Shown here: positions 45,599 to 53,630 of the stretch, piece after piece
Layout of the letters: each line of letters begins with the position of its first letter
Position numbering within the stretch: position 1 is the stretch's first letter
Assembly (NCBI RefSeq): GCF_003987175.1
Contig: NZ_PIPM01000002.1
Span: 124,001-188,000 of the forward strand
Origin: Aliidiomarina sanyensis
GTDB taxonomy: Bacteria > Pseudomonadota > Gammaproteobacteria > Enterobacterales > Alteromonadaceae
Reading direction: 5' to 3'
DNA: 64,000 nt
The notes under the pieces: generated by a model
What the model was told of the DNA's origin: nothing
The model's database searches: none
What the model saw: only the letters and a program-made list of their open reading frames with translations
Translations under genes and position numbers: made by a program

Positions 45599-46522
45599 TC
45601 ACTTTTTATGTCTATTTTTTCTAGCTCCGCTGTCCCAAGGGTTAAAGTTTGACTGTGATGACGCCCCTTTCGCCGGGGATCCACGTTTGGATTTTGGGTT
45701 CTTTTGCGCTGGCTTATGCGAACGATCCGACTGTTTGGCATCCGATGATCGAGGTCCCTGAGGCTTTGGCCGACGACTGCGGTGTCCCTCCGGGGCAAGA
45801 CCGGTGGAGTGTGCAATCGACTGCATTAATTCAGACAGCTCCTCCTTGGTAAGATCACGCCACTTGCCCACCGGCAGAGAGTCGAGACGTATATTCATAA
45901 TGCGCGTTCGCTCGAGTTTTCGAACACCATAACCGAAGTGCTCACACATCCGGCGAATTTGACGATTCATTCCTTCAATCAGAATAATCTTAAAGGCAAA
46001 TGCCGAAAGCTTTTGGACTTTACAGCGCTTCGTACGGGTGCCAAGTATTGGCACACCATTCGCCATCCCGGAGATAAACTCAGCATTCACGGGCTTATCA
46101 ACCGTTACGATATATTCTTTCTCGTGCTTGTTTCCCGCCCGCAGGATTTTGTTGACCAAGTCCCCATTGCTGGTGAGGAATATAAGACCCTGTGAATCTT
46201 TGTCTAAGCGGCCGATGGGAAAAATCCGTTCTTTGTGGCCAACAAAGTTCGTGATGTTGTTACGCTCCGCAGAGTCAGTGGTAGAGACGACACCGACCGG
46301 TTTATTCAAAGCAATAAAGACGAAATCCGATTTATCTTGAGCGGCAATTAAACGACCATTCAATCGAACCTCATCCCCGGGCTTCACTTTATCCCCCATC
46401 ACTGCACGCTGCCCATTGAGGGTTACCTGACCCCGCTCAATAAACGTGTCCGCTTCTCGACGGGAACAAATTCCACTCTCACTGATGTATTTATTGAGCC
46501 GCACACTATCTCGAGATTCCAT
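45599..46522 (-). CDS. rluF: 23S rRNA pseudouridine synthase RluF
   Basis: A 307-residue RsuA-family enzyme that modifies U2604 of 23S rRNA in E. coli. An S4 RNA-binding domain is at 8-70 ([18 protein letters not shown]). The catalytic domain has the signature [15 protein letters not shown] with catalytic Asp in GRLDKD, the RluF/RluE-type wording, then [15 protein letters not shown]. After about residue 230 comes a Ser/Arg/Lys/Pro-rich low-complexity tail of about 75 residues, longer than in E. coli RluF, probably unstructured and RNA-binding. Single gene. Confidence 0.92.
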   Translation of the reverse strand: MESRDSVRLNKYISESGICSRREADTFIERGQVTLNGQRAVMGDKVKPGDEVRLNGRLIAAQDKSDFVFIALNKPVGVVSTTDSAERNNITNFVGHKERIFPIGRLDKDSQGLIFLTSNGDLVNKILRAGNKHEKEYIVTVDKPVNAEFISGMANGVPILGTRTKRCKVQKLSAFAFKIILIEGMNRQIRRMCEHFGYGVRKLERTRIMNIRLDSLPVGKWRDLTKEELSELMQSIAHSTGLAPEGHRSRRPKPQGPRSSDAKQSDRSHKPAQKNPKSKRGSPAKGASSQSNFNPWDSGARKNRHKK

Positions 46523-46706
46523 GTTTCCTCTATATCGCCTACCGGGTCGACTTTATGATTACTGCTGAGACCTAATGATACCAATAAAATCTAAAATGTG
46601 GGGTTTATCCAACGAGCGGTCAGTGCCCTTGCTTTACATAGATGACCGTCTCTTCTTCAACGTAAGGGGTATGATGGCTCACGTGAGGGCTTCGCATCCA
46701 CATGCC

Positions 46707-47093
46707 TTATTCACCTGGAACAAACGCAGCAATGATAGGACAAGGCTGTCCTCTGTTGTGTTCGCAATCGTGTGCGAGTTTCTGCAAGGCGCTTCGAGCG
46801 CTTTGCAGTGATTCAATTTGTTCATCCAATGCATGGAGACGCGCAATCGCAAGCTCCTGTGCTTTGGCATGATCACGCGTTGCATCGAGCTGGAGCAGCC
46901 GACTAATTTCCTGCAACGTAAACCCCGCCGTTTGAGCCCTTTTTATGAATTGAAGCCTCCTCGCATGCTCTTCAGAATAAAGACGAAACCCTGATGTAGT
47001 TGAGGGAATTTCTAGTAAATTTTGTCGGTGGTAGTATCGAATGGTTTCCACGCCAACTCCGACTTTCTTTGCTAGTTTTCCAATTGTCATCAT
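46707..47093 (-). CDS. MerR family metal-responsive regulator
   Basis: A 128-residue regulator. I start it at ATG 47093 because a longer frame to 47126 would run through the operator palindrome. The winged HTH is MTIGKLAKKVGVGVETIRYYHRQ (in parts: IGKLAKKVGV, ETIRYYHR), followed by the long dimer helix and the metal loop with Cys110 and Cys118 (CEHNRGQPC, then PII). The spacing of seven residues and the lack of a cysteine near position 71 (RDHAKA instead of the HCEEA of mercuric MerR) resemble CueR-type Cu(I)/Ag(I) sensors more than MerR itself. It is divergent from the glutaredoxin-MauE gene across a mer-like operator. Inducer uncertain: copper, silver, mercury or thiol stress. Confidence 0.85.
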   Translation of the reverse strand: MMTIGKLAKKVGVGVETIRYYHRQNLLEIPSTTSGFRLYSEEHARRLQFIKRAQTAGFTLQEISRLLQLDATRDHAKAQELAIARLHALDEQIESLQSARSALQKLAHDCEHNRGQPCPIIAAFVPGE

Positions 47094-47111
47094 AATAATC
47101 AGATCATCCAC

Positions 47112-47143
47112 TTGACTCCGTACCATAGTACGGAGTCTATGCT
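47112..47143 (+). promoter_or_regulatory. MerR-type operator-promoter
   Basis: Minus-35 TTGACT (47112-47117) and minus-10 TATGCT (47138-47143) are separated by 20 bases, the overlong spacing that MerR-family activators correct. The spacer contains a perfect palindrome at 47114-47137 with arms GACTCCGTAC and GTACGGAGTC around CATA. The arms are those of the classical mercury mer operator (CTCCGTAC...GTACGGA). Confidence 0.85.
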
Positions 47144-47177
47144 ATTTCTCGTCCCAAGCCAAAACGAGGATTACACA

Positions 47178-47930
47178 ATGCAAAAGAATACCAAGCATGC
47201 GGTCGTGTACCGAATGCTCACTCCTAAACATAGTTGCCCTTATGGACTCAAGTTGATCGATTTACTTCGAAGAGAGGGGTACACCATTGAGGATAAGCCG
47301 CTCCGATCTCGTGAGGAAATCGATGCGTTCAAAGCGGAAAATGACGTAAAAACGACACCACAAGCATTCATAAACGGTGAGCGCATTGGGGGCTACGAGG
47401 CCGTGCGTAAGCACTTAGGTAAAAAGGTTCGCGATCCAGAAGCCACAACCTATCGGCCCGTTGCGGTCCTTTTTAGTCTGACCGCTCTGACCGCAATCAC
47501 CTTAACGAAAGGGTTTTATGACCAATGGCTCACCGGCCAAACCATCGAATGGTTTATTGCACTGTCAATGGTCGCATTAGCAATGTTGAAGCTGCAAGAC
47601 GTTGAGAGTTTCTCCACCATGTTCCTAAATTATGACCTGCTCGCAAAACGTTGGGTGCCCTACGGGTATGTCTATCCCTATGCAGAAGGTTTGGCTGGCG
47701 TGTTAATGGTGGGCGGCTTACTGAACTGGATTTCTATTCCTGTGGCCCTATTCATCGGTACGGTCGGCGCTTTATCTGTATTTAAAGCAGTTTACATTGA
47801 TCGGCGAGAACTCAAATGTGCGTGTGTGGGTGGATCAACGCGGGTCCCACTCGGATTCATCTCACTCACTGAAAACCTAATGATGATTGGGATGGCCCTG
47901 TGGATGTGGTACGCCCACGGCTGGTTTTAA
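47178..47930 (+). CDS. Glutaredoxin-MauE/DoxX fusion membrane protein
   Basis: A 250-residue fusion. ATG 47178 has GAGGA 7 bases upstream; longer frames would start inside the promoter. Residues 1-85 are a glutaredoxin domain with a monothiol active site C20-P-Y-G, cis-Pro motif KTTPQAF and GGYEAV for glutathione binding. Residues about 95-250 form four or five membrane helices of the MauE/DoxX redox type, with a paired-cysteine loop KCACVGG near residue 215 before VPLGF. The fusion suggests electron or thiol exchange between the cytoplasm and a membrane quinone or periplasmic partner. It is the only gene under the mer-like promoter. No merA, merT or merP is present. Confidence 0.82.
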   Translation: MQKNTKHAVVYRMLTPKHSCPYGLKLIDLLRREGYTIEDKPLRSREEIDAFKAENDVKTTPQAFINGERIGGYEAVRKHLGKKVRDPEATTYRPVAVLFSLTALTAITLTKGFYDQWLTGQTIEWFIALSMVALAMLKLQDVESFSTMFLNYDLLAKRWVPYGYVYPYAEGLAGVLMVGGLLNWISIPVALFIGTVGALSVFKAVYIDRRELKCACVGGSTRVPLGFISLTENLMMIGMALWMWYAHGWF

Positions 47931-47979
47931 TGCATTGGGTCCTCGGAACGACTGAATCCTATGAGTCGCCAATGGCGCG

Positions 47980-48522
47980 TTAGTCGCGTGCACCATGAAG
48001 GTTCTGGAGTGGGATTTCGATCTGCCCACTATCATGGCTGACATAGAGCACATTGTCCGTGATCATCACGCCCCAGTGGGTATTGCGGCTCACCTGCGTA
48101 GCGAGCTCGGCATGCAACGTTTCGGGAAGACCCAAGACCGTTACGTTCGATAAATGTGCAATCTTCGGGATGGTTTTTTCAGACCAGATCCGAAGGTTGC
48201 CATACGCTAATACCGACATTTTTGGCGCCTTGCGACTCGCTCGAATCATGCGATCGGCGTCGGGTTGTCCCACGTCAATCCAATGATCAATCTCGCCAGA
48301 TAAATTCACTTGCCACAAGGCCGCTTCGTCAGTGTCCGATAAACCCCGACCAAAGCTTAAGTATTCATGGTAAAAGAGTGCATAAGCGAGAATCCGTGCT
48401 ACCAGCCGCAGCTCGGTCTCTGAGGGATGCCGGGCGATCGTGAATTTGACCGCCTCATATACGCCGCGATCGACATCAGAAATGTCTAAACTAATTTTAT
48501 ACGGGGTGGCTTGCAGTGCCAT
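47980..48522 (-). CDS. yaeQ: YaeQ family protein
   Basis: A 180-residue protein of the YaeQ family, a PD-(D/E)XK-nuclease-like fold described as a suppressor of RfaH-related haemolysin defects in enterobacteria. ATG 48522 (MALQATPYKISLDISDVDRG) has GAGG at a good distance. Signatures include HPSETELRLVARILAYAL, GLSDTDEAALW and WIDVGQPDADRM. The acidic residues of the nuclease-like site are kept. It is convergent with the glutaredoxin fusion gene and transcribed alone. Biochemical role is not established. Confidence 0.9.
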   Translation of the reverse strand: MALQATPYKISLDISDVDRGVYEAVKFTIARHPSETELRLVARILAYALFYHEYLSFGRGLSDTDEAALWQVNLSGEIDHWIDVGQPDADRMIRASRKAPKMSVLAYGNLRIWSEKTIPKIAHLSNVTVLGLPETLHAELATQVSRNTHWGVMITDNVLYVSHDSGQIEIPLQNLHGARD

Positions 48523-48767
48523 ATCAACCTCAAGTTTGAGAAACGTCGAGGATAGTAGCAAAGGAAATAACATCTCTCATGGTTTTATTTGTCATTTTCG
48601 CGACGAAACCCCACTTTTCGGTTATCAATGGAATAGCGCAGAACGAACAGCTCGCATATGATGGAGTGTCACCTGTCTTTAGGTACACCCAAACCACCTG
48701 CCCATAAACCTGAGATGCGAAGTTTCGACATGCGTTGAACAGCACCGGTCTATTTGAGGAATTATTC

Positions 48768-50939
48768 GTGAAAAAGACGCTACTTTGCGCCGCAATTGGC
48801 ATGGCGCTTGCGGTTTCCGCCTGCTCTGAGCAACCAAACACCTACGCTGAATCAGAATCAGTGAATACTAGCGCAGCCTCGGCTGATGTCACCGCCAGCA
48901 ATCCATTTTTTGCACCGTCGTCTCTGCAGTACGGTGCGCCTGATTTTCGGGTGATCGACGACGCGCACTTTATGCCTGCGTTTACCGCTGGATTCGCGGA
49001 GCATACGCAAGAAATTGAAGCCATTATCAATAATCCAGAAGCGCCCACGTTTGAAAATACTATCGTTGCAATGGAGCGGAGCGGACAGCTTCTCACTCGT
49101 GTATCGCGTGTATTTTCTAACCTAACGGGAACCGACAGTAACGAAACGCGTCGGCAAATCCAACGGGAACTCTCGCCTCTCATGGCTGCGCATTCGGACA
49201 GCATTAATTTAAATCCTGCGCTTTTTGCTCGGATCCAAGCCATTTATGACCAGCGCGAGCAACTGGATCTGGACCCCGAATCCGACCGGTTACTCGAAGT
49301 CTACTACAATCGCTTTGTTCGCTCGGGCGCAACCCTAACGGAGTCTCAACGCGATCAGATCCGCGCACTGAATGCCGAACATGCACAATTAACCACCCAG
49401 TTTTCACAAAACCAACTCGCGATTACGCGGGCCATTGCGGTTGTCGTGGACGATGTTGCCGACCTCGATGGGCTGAGTGATGCCCGCATTCGCAGCGCGG
49501 CGCAAGCCGCTGAAGCCGCAGGTCATGAGGGACAGTATTTACTCTCGATCACCAACACCACGCGCCAGCCGATCCTGACCTCGCTAAATAACCGAGAGCT
49601 TCGTCAGCGCGTATGGGAAGCATCTGCATTGCGTGGCACCCAAGGTGATTATGATAATCGCCCTTTGGTTGCCCGTTTGGCACAAATCCGAGCGGAGCGT
49701 GCACAACTTTTAGGATATGAGACCTGGGCTGATTATCAGTTGCAAAATACCATGGCTCAGACCCCACAAAATGTATTGGATATGCTCGATAGCATGGTGC
49801 CAAAGGTTGTAGAGAATACCTTGCAAGAGCAAGCGCAAATCCAAGAAATGATCGTCCGTGAAGGCGGCGATTTCGAAGTTCAACCTTGGGATTGGGAGTT
49901 CTACGCAGAAAAAGTTCGTCAAGAACTGTATGACTTGAACGAATCAGAAGTCCAGGAGTACTTCGAATTCAATCGTGTTCTCCATGATGGCGTGTTCTAC
50001 ACCATGAATCGTCTGTATGGCATCACGTTTGAGCGTCGTGATGACTTACCTGCATATCACCCCGATGTCGAGGTATATGAAGTATTTGACCACGACGGTT
50101 CGAGCCTGGCTATTTTCTACGCGGACTATTTTGCACGGGAAGGAAAGCGTGGCGGAGCTTGGATGAGTTCGTTTGTGGGTCAATCACACCTTCTCGATCA
50201 GAAGCCTGTAGTCGTTAATGTGATGAACATTCCAAAAGCACCTGACGGTGAGCCAACACTGATTACCTATGATCACGTCACCACAATTTTCCATGAAATT
50301 GGTCATGGTATTCACGGTATGTTCTCCAATGTTACCTACCCGACGTTGGCCGGAACCTCGGTTTCACGCGACTTCGTTGAGTTTCCATCAACCTTTGAAG
50401 AAGACTGGGCGGCGCACCCTGAAGTGCTCGCAAACTATGCGAAGCATTACGAAACTGGGGAGCCTATCCCGGCAGACCTGTTGGAGCGGGTGATGCAATC
50501 TCGGACCTTTAATCAGGGTTTCGATACGCTTGAATATATCGCAGCATCCTACTTGGATATGGAATGGCACATGCTCGCTGCAGATGCACCACTTCAAGAC
50601 GTGGAAGCGTTCGAGGCACAAGCACTTGCTAAGCATGGTGTGGATTTAGCGGCGGTCCCACCACGTTATAAATCAACCTTCTTCAACCATTCAATTGGTG
50701 GCGGATACTCGGCCGGGTACTACGCGTACATGTGGAGTGAAATTTTGGCAGCCGATGCATTTGCATACGTGCAAAGCCAAGGTGGATTAACCCGCGAAAA
50801 CGGCAACCATTACCGCCGCAATATTTTGGAAGTAGGTAACTCTCGGCCACCCATGGAATCTTATATTGAGTTCCGAGGCCAAGAGCCGACGACGGAAGCA
50901 TTACTCATTCGTCGTGGGATTATCCCACGCGTGAACTAA
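48768..50939 (+). CDS. dcp: M3 family peptidyl-dipeptidase (Dcp-like), lipoprotein
   Basis: A zinc peptidase of the oligopeptidase family that releases C-terminal dipeptides. GTG 48768 has GAGGA 8 bases before it. The start MKKTLLCAAIGMALAVSAC is a lipoprotein signal (lipobox VSAC), so the mature enzyme is membrane-tethered in the periplasm. The catalytic motif is FHEIGHGIHGMFS with the third ligand Glu in DFVEFPSTFEEDW. Further conserved blocks are GYETWADYQL, YPTLAGTSVSRD and NHSIGGGYSAGYYAYMW. 723 residues, as expected. It probably cooperates with the S9, S41, S46 and M17 enzymes. Single gene with a strong terminator. Confidence 0.93.
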   Translation: MKKTLLCAAIGMALAVSACSEQPNTYAESESVNTSAASADVTASNPFFAPSSLQYGAPDFRVIDDAHFMPAFTAGFAEHTQEIEAIINNPEAPTFENTIVAMERSGQLLTRVSRVFSNLTGTDSNETRRQIQRELSPLMAAHSDSINLNPALFARIQAIYDQREQLDLDPESDRLLEVYYNRFVRSGATLTESQRDQIRALNAEHAQLTTQFSQNQLAITRAIAVVVDDVADLDGLSDARIRSAAQAAEAAGHEGQYLLSITNTTRQPILTSLNNRELRQRVWEASALRGTQGDYDNRPLVARLAQIRAERAQLLGYETWADYQLQNTMAQTPQNVLDMLDSMVPKVVENTLQEQAQIQEMIVREGGDFEVQPWDWEFYAEKVRQELYDLNESEVQEYFEFNRVLHDGVFYTMNRLYGITFERRDDLPAYHPDVEVYEVFDHDGSSLAIFYADYFAREGKRGGAWMSSFVGQSHLLDQKPVVVNVMNIPKAPDGEPTLITYDHVTTIFHEIGHGIHGMFSNVTYPTLAGTSVSRDFVEFPSTFEEDWAAHPEVLANYAKHYETGEPIPADLLERVMQSRTFNQGFDTLEYIAASYLDMEWHMLAADAPLQDVEAFEAQALAKHGVDLAAVPPRYKSTFFNHSIGGGYSAGYYAYMWSEILAADAFAYVQSQGGLTRENGNHYRRNILEVGNSRPPMESYIEFRGQEPTTEALLIRRGIIPRVN

Positions 50940-50972
50940 GCGTTCCGTATTCAAAAAATTACGCCAACTAGG

Positions 50973-50998
50973 AGCCCGGATTTTTCCGGGCTTTTTTT
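50973..50998 (+). terminator. Rho-independent terminator after dcp
   Basis: AGCCCGGA / TCCGGGCT stem of 8 bp with a TTTT loop and a run of seven T residues, about 33 bases after the stop. Confidence 0.92.
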
Positions 50999-51070
50999 CG
51001 TCTGAAAGACGCTGTGCAGATCCTTCAAATTGCGCTAACGTGAGAGAAATGGTTTCGCTTAGGACAGCTA

Positions 51071-51859
51071 ATGCATGATTTGACGATTGTTCGCATCCAA
51101 CGTGCACTGCGAGATGGCGATACGTCTTGTAGGGAGCTTGTTGATACGCTGCAAGCGCGGATTGATGCGCTAAACCCAAGGTTGAATGCGTATATCTACC
51201 AAGATATTGAAGCAAACCGGCGGCTTGCCGACCGCCGAGACCAGATGTCACCGGACACTTGGGGACCATTGCACGGGATACCCATTTCGATCAAAGAGTG
51301 CTTCTTGTGGGAGCAGACCCCAACCACGCTCAACTTTCCTCTTTTCAAAAACTACACGGCGAAGGAAACCTCGCGTTTAGTCAAAGGACTGCTCGATGCC
51401 GGGGCTATTCCATTGGGTAAAACAAACGTGCCTATTTTACTGGCCGATTCACAAACGTTTGGTCCTCTGTACCTCACTGCAAACAATCCATACGACCTGG
51501 ATCGCACGCCGGGCGGGAGTACCGGAGGTGGTGCCGCGGCCGTTGCTGCCGGACTTTCAATATTTGAATTAGGCAGTGATATTGGGGGTTCGATTCGCAA
51601 TCCCGCACACTACTGCGGTCTTTTCGGCTTGAAGCCAACCGAAAATGGTTATGCATCTGACGGTCATGTGCCGCCCATCATCACGAATCGACTCTGTTCC
51701 GACTCGGTGAGCTACTCGAACAAGAGGGCTTTCAATTCAGCCCTCCGTCCTTATAGGTCTTCGAGCGCAGTCTTATTGATGCGCCTCAACCTGCTCGCGA
51801 ACATGTCGCTCGAGGGTCGTCAGGCCGTAGGTCTTGCCGAGTTCGATCGCGGCCTCTAA
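51071..51859 (+). pseudogene. Truncated amidase (amidase-signature family)
   Basis: The first about 202 residues match the N-terminal half of amidase-signature enzymes: catalytic Lys in PLHGIPISIKECF, the Gly/Ser-rich motif TPGGSTGGGAAAVAAGLS, and nucleophile region LGSDIGGSIRNPAHYCGLFGLKP. Family members have about 450-500 residues, but similarity stops near DGHVPP (base 51676). The frame then runs on with unrelated residues to 51859, through the hairpin at 51724 and 87 bases into the DUF442 gene on the other strand. The C-terminal half, including the rest of the fold, is absent from the window. I read this as a 3'-deleted remnant, its missing part lost when the minus-strand cluster was joined here. 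It is not expected to be active. Confidence 0.8.
51724..51745 (-). terminator. Hairpin closing the minus-strand copper/redox operon
   Basis: GAGGGCT / AGCCCTC (7 bp) around an 8-base loop, about 28 bases beyond the DUF442 stop codon on the minus strand. The tail is only TTGTT, so efficiency is doubtful. Confidence 0.45.
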
Positions 51860-52309
51860 ATCCATGTCTTGATGCCAAACAGCACGTAACGCAATCATGG
51901 CACCAACACGATTCCCACTGCCACAATGAAGGAGCGTTTTTTCACCCTCAATACGGGTGAGAACTTCGTTAAAAACGCCAACATAGGTCGGATTCAGGTC
52001 TGCTCCGCTAGCAATCGGAATGTGGAAATAGGCCATGGTTTCTTCCGTCGCCCATGCGGCAGGATTAAAGTCCTCCGTTTCAGAAGGCGGACGCAGGTTT
52101 ACAACATTTACCACCCCAAGCTCTCCAAATGCAGTGAGCTGTTCTCGCGTCGGTTGCCCTGCCGAGAAGTGATTCTCATGAGGATGATGAATGTTAAAGA
52201 CATCCGCGACAGACTCTGGAACCTTGGGGCTCTCATCTGCCGCGGCAGATAATCCGACCCAAGAGGCGAGCAAAAGCGCCAGCAATGTCGAATTGAGCAT
52301 AACTTTCAT
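51773..52309 (-). CDS. Exported DUF442 (beta-lactamase hydrolase-like) phosphatase-fold protein
   Basis: A 178-residue protein with a signal peptide (to about residue 23, LSAAADE), so periplasmic. The fold resembles dual-specificity phosphatases: GQPTREQLTAFGELGV with VVNLRPPSE, and the active-site loop HCGSGNR, Cys129 to Arg134. The loop has four residues between Cys and Arg, as in the DUF442 group. GGAG precedes ATG 52309. It is the last gene of the TonB receptor-PepSY-CopCD series, 37 bases after copD. DUF442 proteins are also linked with sulfide and redox chemistry; substrate is unknown. Confidence 0.82.
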   Translation of the reverse strand: MKVMLNSTLLALLLASWVGLSAAADESPKVPESVADVFNIHHPHENHFSAGQPTREQLTAFGELGVVNVVNLRPPSETEDFNPAAWATEETMAYFHIPIASGADLNPTYVGVFNEVLTRIEGEKTLLHCGSGNRVGAMIALRAVWHQDMDLEAAIELGKTYGLTTLERHVREQVEAHQ

Positions 52310-52346
52310 GATGTGGTCTCCACGAAGTATTGGAACAAATTGTTCG

Positions 52347-53240
52347 TTAAGAATAGCCTATCACGACGGTAAACGTTGCCGTACATGAAAAGATCAACAT
52401 GACACAGAGCATTTCTGCATAGATGACGCGACTGAGTCGCTGTGACGCGTTCGTTTCTTTTCGCTCAAGCGCCGGTACAAGCATAAACTTATTAACGGCT
52501 GCGCACAGGAGCAGCAGCCCGACCAGCAGCAATTTGAAGCTCAGCGCCAACCCGTAGGGTGTCATCCACAAATCACTAAGATGGTCCAGAATCCGCACAA
52601 CCATGACGATTCCCGCGAGGGCCAGCGCGCCCACGATCCAAACTGCAATGTGTCCGAATCGTCCATACAGCGATTCCCACCCGTGGACCTGATTCGATAC
52701 GCTGATCCGCCACAAGGGCAATAAGGCGCCAGCCCACATCGCAAATGCGCATACATGGATCAGTAACAGGGCTTTGACCCACCATACTTCTTGAGCAAGG
52801 TGTCCACGGACGGTGAAGCTCCACAGAAGCATCAGAAGGCCGATACCATATAAAAGTACGCTAGCTGGGAGTGGGAGCCGCCGAAACATCGCTGCGAGAA
52901 TGAGCAAAAACCCAAGGGTTTGGAACAGCGCGGCGAGACCCGGCGGATCAAAAAGCAGAAAGAACGCAAGATCAACATCGAGCATTCCCCGCACACCTGC
53001 TTGATTGATGCTGCCGATAAATAAAAGAAAGGTAATCGGCGCGAGCAACAGCCCCATGAATGCGGACCAGCGCCCATAATCACGAAGCCATTCCTCAGAG
53101 ACTGGATGGCATAAGGTTTCAGAACCACACATCGCAGTATGCTGACGCCACAGAACGAGGCAAAAAAAAGCCCCGACCGCGCCAGCTACTGCAACGTAAA
53201 TGGCAGCCTGACTCACTGCTACCCAGAGGTCCCAAGTCAT
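52347..53240 (-). CDS. copD: CopD family copper-resistance membrane protein
   Basis: A 297-residue inner-membrane protein with about eight helices. The CopD signature is in the central helices, LLIHVCAFAMWAGALLPLW, with His and Trp residues near the periplasmic face, and in the later segment MTPYGLALSFKLLLVGLLLL. CopD takes copper from CopC into the cytoplasm in Pseudomonas. Gene order copC-copD with a 14-base gap matches the usual pair. No good RBS is seen, which suggests translational coupling to copC. Sixth last-mile partner of the operon running from the TonB receptor. Confidence 0.85.
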   Translation of the reverse strand: MTWDLWVAVSQAAIYVAVAGAVGAFFCLVLWRQHTAMCGSETLCHPVSEEWLRDYGRWSAFMGLLLAPITFLLFIGSINQAGVRGMLDVDLAFFLLFDPPGLAALFQTLGFLLILAAMFRRLPLPASVLLYGIGLLMLLWSFTVRGHLAQEVWWVKALLLIHVCAFAMWAGALLPLWRISVSNQVHGWESLYGRFGHIAVWIVGALALAGIVMVVRILDHLSDLWMTPYGLALSFKLLLVGLLLLCAAVNKFMLVPALERKETNASQRLSRVIYAEMLCVMLIFSCTATFTVVIGYS

Positions 53241-53254
53241 CGGACTAAGTCAAC

Positions 53255-53611
53255 CTATTCTGTAGCAACCGTAAAACTCACAGTACCGGAAACACGATGA
53301 CCGTCTTGCCCAATTAGAGTCCACGTCACGGTGTAGCGATCATCGGCCAGATCGGGGAGTGCGACTTCCACATGATCATTTTGCTGGCGTGAGCGGCTGA
53401 AATTAATATCAACCGCGCCTTCCACATCACCCTCAAGTTCGATCGATAACATTCGCACCGGTTCATTGTATTGCAGATGCAGCATGGATGGCGCACTCGC
53501 CAAGTGCGCTCCATCTTCCGGTGAGCTGCTGACCAAACGGCTGTGAGCATGCGCAACACTGGTTACTGCGAGCACAGCCCACACCACGATCAATACCAAC
53601 ATTTTCTTCAT
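53255..53611 (-). CDS. copC: CopC periplasmic copper-binding protein
   Basis: A 118-residue periplasmic copper carrier with GGAG before ATG 53611. The signal peptide ends VAHA, leaving His as the mature N-terminal residue (HSRLVSSSPEDG), the Cu(II) ligand position in CopC. The second site residues, Asp and His in GQDGHRVSG, are kept. The Met-rich Cu(I) loop of Pseudomonas CopC is missing, so this is a Cu(II)-only type. It lies between the PepSY-NqrF fusion (19 bases upstream) and copD. Confidence 0.9.
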   Translation of the reverse strand: MKKMLVLIVVWAVLAVTSVAHAHSRLVSSSPEDGAHLASAPSMLHLQYNEPVRMLSIELEGDVEGAVDINFSRSRQQNDHVEVALPDLADDRYTVTWTLIGQDGHRVSGTVSFTVATE

Positions 53612-53630
53612 TCCGTTCGCTCCTATTCAA

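Noticed and set aside
47093-47930. Mercury resistance operon
   Set aside because: The operator is mer-like, but there is no merA, merT, merP or merC, and the regulator lacks one of the three Hg-binding cysteines.
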